The notes under the pieces: model-generated
Told to the model about the DNA's origin: nothing
What the model saw: only the letters and a program-made list of their open reading frames with translations
Databases searched by the model: none
Part shown: piece after piece, positions 17,658 to 27,378 of the stretch
How the letters are laid out: each line of letters starts with the position of its first letter
Position numbering within the stretch: the stretch's first letter is position 1
From: an uncultured Acidobacteriia bacterium
GTDB lineage: Bacteria; Acidobacteriota; Terriglobia; Bryobacterales; Bryobacteraceae
Assembly: GCA_903909435.1 (NCBI GenBank)
Contig: CAIVVT010000147.1
Coordinates: 1 to 64,000, forward strand
Direction of reading: 5' to 3'
DNA: 64,000 nucleotides
Program-made: the position numbers and the translations under genes

Positions 17658-20525
17658 ATGGACGTGATCGGCTGGCTCGCCGGTGTGGCGGCCGGTGCGG
17701 GCGCTGGCTTCGCGGTCGCCAGATACCTTCTGCCGCCGCCCAGAAAGGCGGTTGTCGCCCGCCTGCGTGCACTGCTGGAGCAATTGCCCGTTGATGTGAT
17801 GATCCGCAGCCGCGTGGATGGCCGGACGATCTTCGCAAAAGAACTGAGCGCATCGAGCGCAAGCGGCGACCCCAAGCTCACTGTTCCGGGAATCGAAGGT
17901 CAAGCGCGGGAGAGCAGCCAGGCTGAGTTAGGACGCCCGAACTTCGGGCAGGGCGAAGTCGAGCAGGAATTCCACATACCGGCCAGGGACGGAACTCCCG
18001 CCAAGTGCCTGGAGAGCAGGCAATCCAGCGTGGGATGGCCGGGGGGAGCCGGGGTGGTGGCCTGCGTCCTGACCGACATCACACACCACAAACTGTTGGA
18101 AGCCAATGCGTTAGCCCGATTGGATTCTGAGCGCGAGATCTTCGAGACTGCGACCGTGCTGCTGATGGTGTTGGACCAGGACGGCCACATTCTGCGTCAG
18201 AACCCTGCCTGCACCCTGCTGTTTGGGCCGTTGCCGCATTCCGATCCGGCCAGCCTCTTGTGGCGCCGGTGCATGCCTGGAGACGTGGCTTCCCAGGACG
18301 CGCGGGAACTCGAAAGTCGCTTCCGCACCGCGGCCCGGGATGGTGTCCCAACGAGCGGTACTTCGCGGATGCGATCAGGCCAGGATCCGGACGGAGTTTG
18401 GGTCGCCTGGACGCTGGACGGGCTAAAGCGTGGCACGGAAACCAGCGACGCAAGCGCTGGCAAGCCCGCTCGATTTCTGTTCACCGGGACCGACGAGACC
18501 AGCAACGTGCGAACGGAAATGGAGCGCGACGGCCTGGAGCGGACCTTAGATGCGGTCTGGCAGAATGTGCCCGAGGCGCTTGCCTTGTTGAACGCCGACG
18601 GCCTGGTCATCAGCGTCAACGCGGCCTTTCTTGAACTCTGCGGCCTGCCGGAGCATGAGGTTCTGGACCGAGTGGTCTTCACCATCCTGGTGCAGCCTGA
18701 GAAGCCCATTGAAGAGGTCCGCTCGCAGTTCCAGCGAGATGTCGAGCAGCACAATCTAAGCCGGCGTGTGGAGGAATTCGAAGTCGGCGGAGCCTCCCTA
18801 TGGCTCGAATTCAGTTGGGGTGTCGTAGACAACGAGCAGGGCGTGCCGCTGGTGCTGTTGGCGGTCAGGAACCTCACCGAGAGGGTGCTGGCCGAGCGTG
18901 AATTGCGCGAAGCCAACGCGTTCCTGGCGGGTGCGACGCAATGGGCCAAGGAGCTAGCCGCCAGTTCGGAGGTGGCCAGCGCGGCAAAGAGCCAATTCCT
19001 GGCGAGCGTGAGCCATGAAATCAGAACGCCGATGAACGGCATCATCGGCATGACCGATCTAGCCTTGCTCACCGAACTCGATGCGGAACAAAGAGAGTAT
19101 CTGGAGACGATCCACAGCTCGGCCGAGTCGTTGCTCGGGCTACTCAACGACATCCTGGACTTCTCGAAAATGGAAGCGGGGCGAATGGACCTTCGCCCCG
19201 CTCCATTCCGTTTGCGCGAGCACCTGGACAAGCTGCTGCGCCCGATGAAGCACAAAGCGATCGAGAAGGGTATCGCGGTTGAATGGGAAGTCGATTCGGA
19301 CGTGCCGGACTCGATCCAAGGCGACGCAGGAAGATTGCGCCAGGTCCTGATTAATCTTGTGGGCAACGCGCTGAAATTCACCGACGAGGGTTCGGTGGAT
19401 ATAAGGGTGTCGCTGCGCGGAGGCTCCGGCGAACGGCTGCGACTGCTGTTCGTAGTCACCGACACTGGCATAGGCATGGATCCCGCCCGCACCAGTGATG
19501 TCTTCGAGCCATTCAAGCAGTTGGATGCATCGACGACGCGCAGGCGCGGGGGCACAGGCCTGGGCGTGTCTATCTCTGAGAAGCTCGTGGACATGATGGG
19601 TGGCCGTTTGTACGTTGGCAGCATTCCAGGCGAAGGGAGCGCCTTCGGATTCTGCATTGATGCGGAGCACGGTCCGGAGGTCTCGCTCTCGGAAGAGGAT
19701 CTGGTGCTGGAGCGCAAGGAGACTGCGCAACTGAAAATCCCGGCACAGAGTTACCACTGCCTGGTGGCCGAGGACAATCCCGTCAATCAGAAACTGGTGT
19801 TGAAGATGCTCGACATCGCCGGGCACTCCTGCGAACTGGCGGCCACGGGCCGGGAAGCCGTGGAACTGGCCTTCAGTCAGAAGTTCGACGTAATTCTGAT
19901 GGACGTCCAGATGCCGCTGATGGACGGATTGGAGGCGACGGCCGCCATTCGCGAGTTGGAGCGCGGGACGGATTCGCACGTTCCGATCCTGGCCATGACG
20001 GCGCACGCGATGCCAGGTGATAAGGAGCGATGCCTGCGCGCCGGGATGGACGGCTACTTGAGCAAGCCGGTTCGAATCGGGGACCTGCTTCGGGCGGTTG
20101 GCCATTTCGCGGGACGGGCGGAATCGGCGTTTGAGCAAGATGCGTTGGAGCCACAATTAGGAGACACTGGAGATAAGCGGATGGGTGAACTGGACTATAG
20201 CGCGGCCTTGGCCCGAGTCGGTGGTGACGCCGAATTGCTGCAAAAACTGGCCGGGATGTTCCTCGAAGAATATCCTAAGCTCCTGGAGGATATCCGCCAG
20301 GGACTGGCCGGGCAGAATGCAGCTTTGGCTAGCAACGCGGCCCACCAGTTAAAGGGCTTATTGGCCCAGTTTGGGGCCGAGACAGCCCGTCAGGCGGCCT
20401 ACGCTGTAGAATTGCCTGCCCGTCAGGGCGACTTGGCGTCGCTGCGCCAAAATCTCCAGATTCTAGAAGAGGCGATGCGCCGAGTTCATACTGATTTGGC
20501 CCAAATGGCCGGACTGGTTGAATGA
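17658..20525 (+). CDS. Hybrid sensor histidine kinase (PAS-HisKA-HATPase-REC-Hpt)
   Basis: A 955-residue multi-domain kinase that can run a His-Asp-His phosphorelay. After a short hydrophobic N-terminal segment (residues 3-25) there are two or three PAS-like regions (about 60-410; [19 protein letters not shown] is typical). The HisKA box [10 protein letters not shown] has H453. The ATPase boxes are [21 protein letters not shown] and GGTGLGVSI. The receiver has D749 in [12 protein letters not shown] and conserved K in YLSKPV. The C-terminal Hpt domain has H896 in AAHQLKG. The architecture resembles BarA/ArcB-type kinases. No response regulator is adjacent. AGGAGGAAG provides the ribosome binding site. 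Confidence 0.95.
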   Translation: MDVIGWLAGVAAGAGAGFAVARYLLPPPRKAVVARLRALLEQLPVDVMIRSRVDGRTIFAKELSASSASGDPKLTVPGIEGQARESSQAELGRPNFGQGEVEQEFHIPARDGTPAKCLESRQSSVGWPGGAGVVACVLTDITHHKLLEANALARLDSEREIFETATVLLMVLDQDGHILRQNPACTLLFGPLPHSDPASLLWRRCMPGDVASQDARELESRFRTAARDGVPTSGTSRMRSGQDPDGVWVAWTLDGLKRGTETSDASAGKPARFLFTGTDETSNVRTEMERDGLERTLDAVWQNVPEALALLNADGLVISVNAAFLELCGLPEHEVLDRVVFTILVQPEKPIEEVRSQFQRDVEQHNLSRRVEEFEVGGASLWLEFSWGVVDNEQGVPLVLLAVRNLTERVLAERELREANAFLAGATQWAKELAASSEVASAAKSQFLASVSHEIRTPMNGIIGMTDLALLTELDAEQREYLETIHSSAESLLGLLNDILDFSKMEAGRMDLRPAPFRLREHLDKLLRPMKHKAIEKGIAVEWEVDSDVPDSIQGDAGRLRQVLINLVGNALKFTDEGSVDIRVSLRGGSGERLRLLFVVTDTGIGMDPARTSDVFEPFKQLDASTTRRRGGTGLGVSISEKLVDMMGGRLYVGSIPGEGSAFGFCIDAEHGPEVSLSEEDLVLERKETAQLKIPAQSYHCLVAEDNPVNQKLVLKMLDIAGHSCELAATGREAVELAFSQKFDVILMDVQMPLMDGLEATAAIRELERGTDSHVPILAMTAHAMPGDKERCLRAGMDGYLSKPVRIGDLLRAVGHFAGRAESAFEQDALEPQLGDTGDKRMGELDYSAALARVGGDAELLQKLAGMFLEEYPKLLEDIRQGLAGQNAALASNAAHQLKGLLAQFGAETARQAAYAVELPARQGDLASLRQNLQILEEAMRRVHTDLAQMAGLVE

Positions 20526-20584
20526 TCCCTCCGCTGCCGTGAAATGAACGTTCTGAATAGCAAACTCGTGAGGCGTTTCGACCT

Positions 20585-21430
20585 ATGAACCCTGCCGGCC
20601 CGATGGAGATAGTCTGCGCGCATAGCCCGGACTCCGACGACGCCTACATGTTTTATGCATTGGCAACGCGGAAGATTCGCAGCCCGATAGTCCAATTCCG
20701 ACATGTGCTCGAGGACATTGAGAGCCTGAACAGGAAGGCCATGGAAGGCGTCTACGAGATCACCGCCATCTCCTACCACGCCTACCCGTACCTCGCCGAC
20801 AAGTATGTCTTGATGGCTAGCGGGTCGAGTATTGGGGACAACTACGGGCCGATGCTGGTATCTTCCTCGCCGACGAGCGTGGAGGAACTGGCCGGCAAAC
20901 GGATCGCCATTCCAGGCAAGCTCACGACCGCGTATCTTGCGTTGCGCATCATGCAGCCCGACTTCGAACCGGTCGTGGTTCCCTTCGACCACGTCCTGGA
21001 TGCTGTAAGGGAAAAAGTCGCTGACGCCGCGTTGGTGATCCACGAGGCGCAACTGACTTACGGCAAAGGCGGCTTTCATCTGGTCGCCGACCTCGGCAAG
21101 TGGTTTCGCAAGACCTACGACCTGCCCCTGCCCTTGGGCGCTAACGCCTTGCGGCGTAACATTATCGGCGCCGAGCGGGACGAGTGCTGCCGTCTGATGC
21201 GCGAGAGCATCACTTACGCCCTCGAGCACCACGAAGAGGCGCTGAACTACGCCATGCAGTTCGCGCGAGACCTGGAGCAACCGCTGGCGGAGAAGTTCGT
21301 CGGCATGTATGTGAACCATTACACCGTGGACGCTGGGGACATTATCCCCCGCGCCGCGCAAAAACTGCTGGACCTTGGCGTTGAAGCCGGCATCATTCCG
21401 AACCGGGTCGAAGTCGAATTCGTTCGCTAG
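20585..21430 (+). CDS. mqnD: MqnD-like 1,4-dihydroxy-6-naphthoate synthase
   Basis: A 281-residue protein with the periplasmic-binding-protein fold used by MqnA/MqnD in the futalosine route to menaquinone. It begins with HSPDSDDAYMFYAL, the family substrate-pocket motif (usually SPCPNDTF in classical MqnD), and continues with SYHAYPYLADKY, GPMLVSS and AIPGKLTTAYLAL. The predicted reaction turns cyclic de-hypoxanthine futalosine into 1,4-dihydroxy-6-naphthoate. No other mqn gene is nearby. The variation of the N-terminal motif leaves open a paralogue of different specificity. An in-frame ATG six codons downstream is an alternative start. Confidence 0.75.
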   Translation: MNPAGPMEIVCAHSPDSDDAYMFYALATRKIRSPIVQFRHVLEDIESLNRKAMEGVYEITAISYHAYPYLADKYVLMASGSSIGDNYGPMLVSSSPTSVEELAGKRIAIPGKLTTAYLALRIMQPDFEPVVVPFDHVLDAVREKVADAALVIHEAQLTYGKGGFHLVADLGKWFRKTYDLPLPLGANALRRNIIGAERDECCRLMRESITYALEHHEEALNYAMQFARDLEQPLAEKFVGMYVNHYTVDAGDIIPRAAQKLLDLGVEAGIIPNRVEVEFVR

Positions 21431-21502
21431 CCAGCGGCCTCAAATCCGCGCCACGGCGCTCAAAATCGACTCGGCGGCTTCGGTGTTTTCTACAATGGAA
21501 GC

Positions 21503-22777
21503 ATGAGGCTTATCGCCATCGTACTCGCGGCTACGCTCTGTGCCGCGGCGGCCCCCGATGGGGACGCGAAACAGAAAATCAGAGCAATCAAGGATTTCGC
21601 GCGACAGGGATCGACGGGCATCCCCTCTATATCCGGTTATCTGACGGATGAGAGTTCCGACGTGCGCCGCGAGGCGGTCAAAGCTCTCGTCGGCGTCGGC
21701 GGGCTCTCTACCCTCGACCCGCTGGTCACCGCCAGTCGCGACAACGATCCGGAAATCCAGCAGCGCGCCGTAGACGGAATGGTGAATTTTTACCTCCCGG
21801 GCTACGTCGGATCGGGCTGGATGGACTCGGTCCGCAAGGTGGGATCGAACGTCGCCGGCATGTTCGGCGACCAAAATGACCAGGTTATCGACCCGGACAC
21901 GCCGGTTCGTCCGGAGGTGATCGAGGCAGTGATCCGCCAGATAGGCGGCGCGGCGTCGATCGAAGCCCGCGCCAATGCCGCGCGCGTCGCCGGCATTCTC
22001 CGTGCCCGCGCCGCTGTACCGGCCCTTTCGGCCGCTCTCAAGTCGAAAAGCGATGGGCTAATGTTCGAAGCGTTAATCGCCCTGCAGAAGATCCGGGATG
22101 CTTCCTCAGGACCGGCCGCGTTGTTTCTGGTTCGCGATCTCAACGAAAAACTACAGCTCGCCGCGATCGACCTGGTAGGCCTGCTGCGCACCACCGATGC
22201 TGCACCCGACTTGAAGCGCGTAGTTGAAAATGGCAATAAAAAACCGCGCCGCGCAGCGCTGGCAGCGTTGGGGCAGATTGCTGATCCCGGGAGTCTGGGC
22301 TACTTTGAGCGTTATCTCAACGACAAGGACGAGGGCATGCGCGCCGCTGCAGCCGAGGGAATTGGCCGCGTGGGCGCTCCGGCCGACAGGGCTCGAGTGC
22401 AGGAGATGTTCCAGAGCGAGAAGAAGGCTTCGCTGCGGCTTTCGCTGGCCTTCGCACTGGCCGGGTTGGGCGATATCGACGAGGCCACGGATGGCCCACT
22501 ACGATACCTCAGCTCAAACCTGACGTCGCGCTCGTGGAAGGGCGTCGCCGCCCCGTTTCTAGCGGAATTGGCGCGCAAGCCTCAGGTCAGGCAAGTCATC
22601 CATCAACTGCTTACCGATCTTGGCGACAAAGACGAGTTGATGGGCCTCGCGGGAGTGCTGGCGCAGTCGGGCGGGCAGGACTCGATAGCGCCGCTGGAGC
22701 AGCTATCGCGGAATGCTGACCCAGCAGTCAGCAAAGAAGCCCTGCGCGCACTGCGGTTGATCAGAACTCGAACTTGA
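21503..22777 (+). CDS. Secreted HEAT-repeat protein
   Basis: A 424-residue protein with a short signal peptide (MRLIAIVLAATLCAAAAP) followed by about eight to ten HEAT-like helical repeats, for example VRREAVKALVGVGG, ARANAARVAGILRARAAVPA, RRAALAALGQIADPGSLGYF and MRAAAAEGIGRVGAPADRAR. Such alpha solenoids are protein-binding scaffolds. A loop around residues 88-125 (YVGSGWMDSVRKVGSN and following) interrupts the repeats. No enzyme motif is visible. The location is probably periplasmic. Expression ends at the strong terminator at 22883. Confidence 0.85.
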   Translation: MRLIAIVLAATLCAAAAPDGDAKQKIRAIKDFARQGSTGIPSISGYLTDESSDVRREAVKALVGVGGLSTLDPLVTASRDNDPEIQQRAVDGMVNFYLPGYVGSGWMDSVRKVGSNVAGMFGDQNDQVIDPDTPVRPEVIEAVIRQIGGAASIEARANAARVAGILRARAAVPALSAALKSKSDGLMFEALIALQKIRDASSGPAALFLVRDLNEKLQLAAIDLVGLLRTTDAAPDLKRVVENGNKKPRRAALAALGQIADPGSLGYFERYLNDKDEGMRAAAAEGIGRVGAPADRARVQEMFQSEKKASLRLSLAFALAGLGDIDEATDGPLRYLSSNLTSRSWKGVAAPFLAELARKPQVRQVIHQLLTDLGDKDELMGLAGVLAQSGGQDSIAPLEQLSRNADPAVSKEALRALRLIRTRT

Positions 22778-22882
22778 GGGAACGTCAATCCGCGCGCCTG
22801 AACGGAGCCGAGAGCAGGAGACGCTCCAGTCCCCTCTCGCGGAGTGATTGACATGGATCGTGCAGAATCCCTCGCCCTGACG

Positions 22883-22921
22883 CAAAAAAAAGAGGCAGGC
22901 CCGAAGGCCTGCCTCTTTTGA
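22883..22921. terminator. Strong bidirectional intrinsic terminator
   Basis: An 11-bp perfect stem AGAGGCAGGCC / GGCCTGCCTCT with loop CGAA is flanked by eight A on the left and TTTTGATCTTTT on the right. It therefore works as an intrinsic terminator in both directions, for the HEAT-repeat gene (plus) and the small gene at 22942 (minus). Confidence 0.93.
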
Positions 22922-22941
22922 TCTTTTGAATCAGCGAAAAG

Positions 22942-23148
22942 CTACTTCGCCTTCTTCTGTTTCTGCTGACCGACGCGGACCTTAAACTGTTTATTCTGCA
23001 TTTCTTCCCACGCCTTCCAGTCGAAGCGCTTTTTGGCATCTTCGAGGTAGGCATCTGAGTCCGTGCCCTTCGGTACGACAGCCATCAGCGTCGCCCATTG
23101 GCCAGCCGGACCCTGAATACGAAAACGACGGACATTCGGGATCGCCAT
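22942..23148 (-). CDS. Small basic protein of unknown function
   Basis: A 68-residue protein from the ATG at 23148, beginning MAIPNVRRFRIQGPAGQW and ending in a lysine-rich tail (VGQQKQKKAK). The reading frame can be extended to a TTG at 23196, but that would overlap the next gene's end. The mixed beta start and WKAWEEMQNKQFKVRV segment suggest a small folded domain. I do not recognise the family. Its placement immediately before a strong terminator and its coding-like composition support it as a real gene. No good ribosome binding site is visible. Confidence 0.65.
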   Translation of the reverse strand: MAIPNVRRFRIQGPAGQWATLMAVVPKGTDSDAYLEDAKKRFDWKAWEEMQNKQFKVRVGQQKQKKAK

Positions 23149-23188
23149 AACGATACCAATATAACACGGCGCCTCAATCCGGGGCTCG

Positions 23189-24076
23189 TCAGCCAAGCAG
23201 GTTCTGGAGAGCGGGCGCGAGCTGTGGCCAGGAGAATTGGAATCCGGCTTGCTCCGCTACTTCTGGAATCACATGCTGGCTGCGCAGGATCACACCGGCC
23301 ATCTCTCCGTACAGCAGGCGCAGGGCGAAGGCAGGTACCGGCAGGAACGCGGGCCGGTGCAGGGTTGTCCCCAGAGTGCGCATGAATTCGCCGTTGCGTA
23401 CGGCTCCAGGAGCGACGGCATTCACGGGTCCCTGAACCGTCGAAGTTTCCAAAGCCCAGGTGAAAAGTCGCATCAAATCTTCACGATGGACCCAGGAGAG
23501 CCACGCCTGACCTCCGGCCATAGGGCCGCCCAGTCCCGCGCGCACGATGGGCAGCATCTGGCCGAGCGCGCCTCCGCGCGGGTGGAGTACCATTCCGATG
23601 CGGACGCACACCACGCGAATGCCCGACTCACGCGCAAGCTCTGCGGCGCGCTCCCATTCCACGCAAACTTCCGAAAGGAAATCCGAGCCGGGGAGCGCCT
23701 GTTCGGTCAACGACTCGTCAGCGCGGTCGCCGTAGTAGCCAATCGCCGAGGCACTCACCAGCACGCTGGGCCGCCGCGGCAAAGCGGCTAGACTCTTTAC
23801 CAGGGCTGCGGTGCCCTCCGCGCGGCTGGACCGGATGCGCCGCTTGACCTCCAGGCTCCACCTTTGAGCGATTGGCTCGCCCGCCAGGTGGATTACCGCC
23901 TCCGAACCTTCCAGCGATTCGCGGGGCGGTCCACCAGCCAGCGTGTCCCAGGCGAACCAGCCGGTCTGGGCCAACGGTTTGCGGCTCAAACAGCGGAGTT
24001 CGTGCCCGCTGGCCATGAGGTGCCGGCGTAATCCGGCCCCGATCAATCCGGTCGCTCCCGTGATGGTGATTCTCAT
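23189..24076 (-). CDS. YfcH-type NAD(P)-dependent epimerase (TIGR01777)
   Basis: A 295-residue extended short-chain dehydrogenase. The nucleotide-binding motif ITGATGLIGAGL is at the N-terminus, followed by AVIHLAGEPIAQRW (the family signature for YfcH/SULA-type proteins), SASAIGYYGDRADE with the Tyr of the active site, and WLSWVHREDLMRLF. The C-terminal DUF1731-like region (VPAFALRLLYGEMAGVILRSQHV) completes the family layout. The substrate of this family is unknown. The small gene at 22942 follows 40 bases downstream on the same strand, so they may share a transcript. Confidence 0.93.
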   Translation of the reverse strand: MRITITGATGLIGAGLRRHLMASGHELRCLSRKPLAQTGWFAWDTLAGGPPRESLEGSEAVIHLAGEPIAQRWSLEVKRRIRSSRAEGTAALVKSLAALPRRPSVLVSASAIGYYGDRADESLTEQALPGSDFLSEVCVEWERAAELARESGIRVVCVRIGMVLHPRGGALGQMLPIVRAGLGGPMAGGQAWLSWVHREDLMRLFTWALETSTVQGPVNAVAPGAVRNGEFMRTLGTTLHRPAFLPVPAFALRLLYGEMAGVILRSQHVIPEVAEQAGFQFSWPQLAPALQNLLG

Positions 24077-24180
24077 GTCGCTGCTAAGCCCATGTTGAGC
24101 TTACCCCAATTTCGAATCACACTGAATCCGGCGCTACACCTGGCTGGCGCCGAAGTTGAAACGAACCGGATGCCACCCCG

Positions 24181-25584
24181 CTAAGCGATTCGGAGAGGAT
24201 CCTGGCCTGTCAGTTCCAGAAGCGCAATCTCTCTGAGATAGCCATCGACGCTGGTCTTGCGCTTCATCCCCTCGTAGGACATGTAACGAATACTGCCAAA
24301 GATCGGCCGGGTCTGCCAGGGCCGGTCGTGCAGGCCGAAACACCACAAAATGCCGGTGTAGGTGTTCGGATCGCGGCCATCCAGGGCGTAGCGGTCGTGT
24401 ATGTGGACCATCGTCTCCAGCGCAGCCTGGCAGGTGGACGACCATTCGATGATTTTCTTGCCCCAATACATGCGGTAATAGCCGTGGATTTTGCCGCGCA
24501 GCAGCATCTCCTTCTGACAGGCATTCCACAGTGCGTCGTGCGTCTGCGCTTGCTCAAATTGCTCGTAGCTGTAGCTGGGGTCGCGCCGGTCGTCAGCATG
24601 TTGTAGCAGCGTCTGGCGCGCCCAGGTTGGCAAATTCTCGAGACTTGCGAGCGACTCGACGTGCCGTGCGTAATTGAACGAAAGCTCCCGGCGAACAATC
24701 AGTTCTTCCAGGAACTCGTCGGCGATCAGGTCGTGCTCCGAGGCATGGCGCTGGGCCGCCAATGCGACTTCGAGCGAGGAGATCTGACCGAAGTGCAAGT
24801 AGGGGCTCAACCCCGAGGTGGCGTGCGCGGAGGGCTCGTTCCGGTCACGCGCGTAGCGCCTGAGATTCCGTTCGAGGAACCCGTCCAGGGCCTTCTCAGC
24901 GGCCAGTCGGCCTCCCGTGAAACTGATTGAAGGCCGGACCGAGTGGTCGATCTCGCAGGCGGCCACCAACGACGGGACCAGGCTGGCGGTGACTTCCGTA
25001 TGGAAAGCAGGCACCGGCAACGTCCATTCATGAGCCACTTCAACCGCCGGGCATGGCTTCAGGTACCCCGGCAGCAGCCTCCTGATTTTTGGGCGGATCG
25101 TGTAGGCCGCGTACTCTCGTTTCTCCAGTCGGCTCATGGGCACGATGCAGCTCGAATCGACTACCTCGTAGCGCACTCCGAGCCGCTGCGGAACCGATGC
25201 GTTGTGTTTGGCCGCGATGTAGGTGGGATAGTCGTCCGAAACTACGCAGGCGGCGTCTCCGGCCAACCGGTAAAGCACGTCATTCGGGTCGGATAGGCGG
25301 CGGCGCAGGTAGAAACAGTAGCCGATGCCGAGTTGCCGCAGTCGCCGTGCCTGCTCTGGCACGCCCTCCAGGATGAAGGTGTGCAGACGGTCGTTCGCGC
25401 CCGGGTATGTGCACGTCAGCGCTTCGTAGTACAGCACGGGCAGGCCGAGTTCATTGGCCCGGTTCACGGCGTGGACGAGCGCGTGATTCGAGTCCACGCG
25501 CCGGTTCATCTGAGACCAGTACAGAACGAAACTGGCTTTCGGGTTAATGGTCGCTTGATTCAGCGCGCGAACGCGTTCCTGCAC
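24181..25584 (-). CDS. phr: Class II CPD photolyase
   Basis: A 467-residue flavoprotein that uses light to split UV-induced cyclobutane pyrimidine dimers. Class II signatures are visible: the N-terminal VLYWSQMNRRVDSNHAL, the DNA/FAD-binding ATSGLSPYLHFGQIS, FLEELIVRRELSFNY, and YYRMYWGKKIIEWS near the C-terminus, where the class II electron-transfer tryptophans lie. Length is normal for the class. The start is a GTG at 25584; N-terminal similarity (RVRALN) begins right after it, so a later ATG would truncate the domain. The gene stands 54 bases after the nuoM stop. Confidence 0.95.
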   Translation of the reverse strand: MQERVRALNQATINPKASFVLYWSQMNRRVDSNHALVHAVNRANELGLPVLYYEALTCTYPGANDRLHTFILEGVPEQARRLRQLGIGYCFYLRRRLSDPNDVLYRLAGDAACVVSDDYPTYIAAKHNASVPQRLGVRYEVVDSSCIVPMSRLEKREYAAYTIRPKIRRLLPGYLKPCPAVEVAHEWTLPVPAFHTEVTASLVPSLVAACEIDHSVRPSISFTGGRLAAEKALDGFLERNLRRYARDRNEPSAHATSGLSPYLHFGQISSLEVALAAQRHASEHDLIADEFLEELIVRRELSFNYARHVESLASLENLPTWARQTLLQHADDRRDPSYSYEQFEQAQTHDALWNACQKEMLLRGKIHGYYRMYWGKKIIEWSSTCQAALETMVHIHDRYALDGRDPNTYTGILWCFGLHDRPWQTRPIFGSIRYMSYEGMKRKTSVDGYLREIALLELTGQDPLRIA

Positions 25585-25638
25585 ACTTAGACTGATGTCC
25601 GTGCACCGCGCTCAGGTGTAAGCGTTCGGCCGATGGCT

Positions 25639-27195
25639 TCAGCGGGCCGGGATGTCAATCGCAGCGGGGGCCGAATCCGCCTTGAGCGGGTTCACCATGT
25701 GGTGCTGCTCGTAATAGCCCGGCTGGACGCGTTCGACGATCTGGGCCGTGCTGCGCTCGATCATCGTAAAGAAGGGCTTGGGCGTAATACCGATCCAGAA
25801 AGCGGCGATCAACAGCGGCGCGAACACGACGATCTCGCGCAAGCTCAAGTCCTTGAGCGATTTGTTCTTATCGTTCAACTCGCCCAGCATCGTCCGCTGG
25901 AACAGCCAGAGCAGATAAGCGGCACACAGGGCGATCCCCAATCCGCAGCCCAGCGCCCACAGGACGGACACTTCGTATGCGCCCTTGAGGATGGTGATTT
26001 CGCCGATGAAGCCATTCAGCGGCGGCAAGCCCATGGAACTGAGCGCCGCGATCAGAAACACGGCGGTGTAGATGGGCATCACGCGGTACAGGCCCGTATA
26101 TTCGGCGATCTCGCGCGTATGGCGCCGCTCGTAGACGATGCCCACGATCAGAAACAACATGCCGGTGGAGATGCCGTGGTTGATCTGTTGGATGATCGAG
26201 CCCGAGATCCCGGCCGGATTCAGGGCGACTATGCCGAGCGTGCAGAAGCCCATGTGGCTGACCGACGAGTACGCCACCAGCTTCTTCCAGTCCTTTTGCA
26301 TCAGGCAGACGAACGCGCCGTAGATGATGGCGATGATGGACAGGATCGCGATGATGCTGACCACTCGCGGGTCCTTGGCCGTGTCGGGCAGCAGCGGCAG
26401 CGAGAAGCGCAGCAGGCCGTAGGTGCCCATCTTCAGCAGTACGCTGGCCAGGACGACGGAACCGGCCGTCGGCGCTTCGGTATGCGCGTCCGGCAGCCAG
26501 GTGTGGACCGGCCACATAGGCACCTTCACGGCGAAGCCGATGAACAGCGCCCAGAAGACCCACCACGCTTCGCCGGAACTGAGCTTCACGGCGATCAGGT
26601 CGGTCATGTCGAAGCTGTAGTGACCGAACTGGTCGTAGTACTGGAAGTACAGCTTTAGCACGCCCAGCAGCATCAGCATACTGCCGATCAGCGTGTAAAT
26701 CACGAACTTCATGGAAGCGTAACCGCGCCGCTGGCCTCCCCAGATCGCGATGATGAAGTACATCGGGATCAGGGTCAGTTCCCAGAATAGGAAAAACAGC
26801 AGCAGATCGCGCGCCGCAAACACGCCCAGCATGCCGAACTGCAATAGCAGGAAGTGGCCGTAGTATTCCTTCAGCCGTTCGCCGATCGCGTTCCAACTGG
26901 AGAGCATGGCCAGGAACCCGACCAGCGTGGTCATCAGGATCAGCAGGGCCGCATACCCGTCCACACCCAGGTGCCAGGAAGCGCCGAGCGACGGAATCCA
27001 ACTCACTCGTTCTTCAAACTGGAAATCCGCCTTGGCGTTGAAACTAAACCACAACGGCAGGGAAACCAGGAATCCGAGGAGAAAGACAGCGTTGGCCCAG
27101 AGCTTTATGAGCCGCTCTTGCGTGGCTGGGATGAAGAACAGGACGAGGAGCCCGGCTAGGGGAGTGAGGAGGATGACGCTGAGGAGGTGACCCAT
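25639..27195 (-). CDS. nuoM: NADH-quinone oxidoreductase subunit M, standing alone
   Basis: A 518-residue membrane protein with about 14 helices, the proton-pumping antiporter-like subunit of complex I. Key elements: FFLFWELTLIPMYF with the essential Glu of helix 5, VPMWPVHTWLPDAHTEAP with the conserved Lys before it, VLLKMGTYGLLR, KKLVAYSSVSHMGF and the LPPLNGFIGE loop. The ATG at 27195 is used; a TTG six codons upstream is unlikely. The usual neighbours nuoL and nuoN are missing: upstream is a response-regulator gene and downstream a photolyase. It may serve a dispersed complex I or a variant complex. Confidence 0.93.
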   Translation of the reverse strand: MGHLLSVILLTPLAGLLVLFFIPATQERLIKLWANAVFLLGFLVSLPLWFSFNAKADFQFEERVSWIPSLGASWHLGVDGYAALLILMTTLVGFLAMLSSWNAIGERLKEYYGHFLLLQFGMLGVFAARDLLLFFLFWELTLIPMYFIIAIWGGQRRGYASMKFVIYTLIGSMLMLLGVLKLYFQYYDQFGHYSFDMTDLIAVKLSSGEAWWVFWALFIGFAVKVPMWPVHTWLPDAHTEAPTAGSVVLASVLLKMGTYGLLRFSLPLLPDTAKDPRVVSIIAILSIIAIIYGAFVCLMQKDWKKLVAYSSVSHMGFCTLGIVALNPAGISGSIIQQINHGISTGMLFLIVGIVYERRHTREIAEYTGLYRVMPIYTAVFLIAALSSMGLPPLNGFIGEITILKGAYEVSVLWALGCGLGIALCAAYLLWLFQRTMLGELNDKNKSLKDLSLREIVVFAPLLIAAFWIGITPKPFFTMIERSTAQIVERVQPGYYEQHHMVNPLKADSAPAAIDIPAR

Positions 27196-27378
27196 ATTGG
27201 CGGAACCAGCCAAACCGTCATTCTAACCTAGCACGCACACAAATGGAGGAGTTTATCCTGAATCGCGGTACTCTGCTGGAACGGCTTTCCGGATGGCCTT
27301 GCTCAGATGCGCTTGCGATTGAACGTTTCCGTGCCGCGCACCGACGGTTGCGTCCCTCAGAAAATGTCCGGACGGCGT
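27196..27378. other. Intergenic region before nuoM
   Basis: A 183-base gap between two minus-strand genes. No gene and no clear terminator hairpin is visible; it presumably carries the nuoM promoter. Confidence 0.35.

Noticed and set aside
18197-19717. 506-codon open frame on the minus strand
   Set aside because: Serine/arginine-rich antisense of the hybrid histidine kinase.
20066-20080. GGTTCGAATC-like tRNA T-loop
   Set aside because: It lies within the receiver domain of the hybrid kinase and no cloverleaf surrounds it. I found no tRNA in the window.
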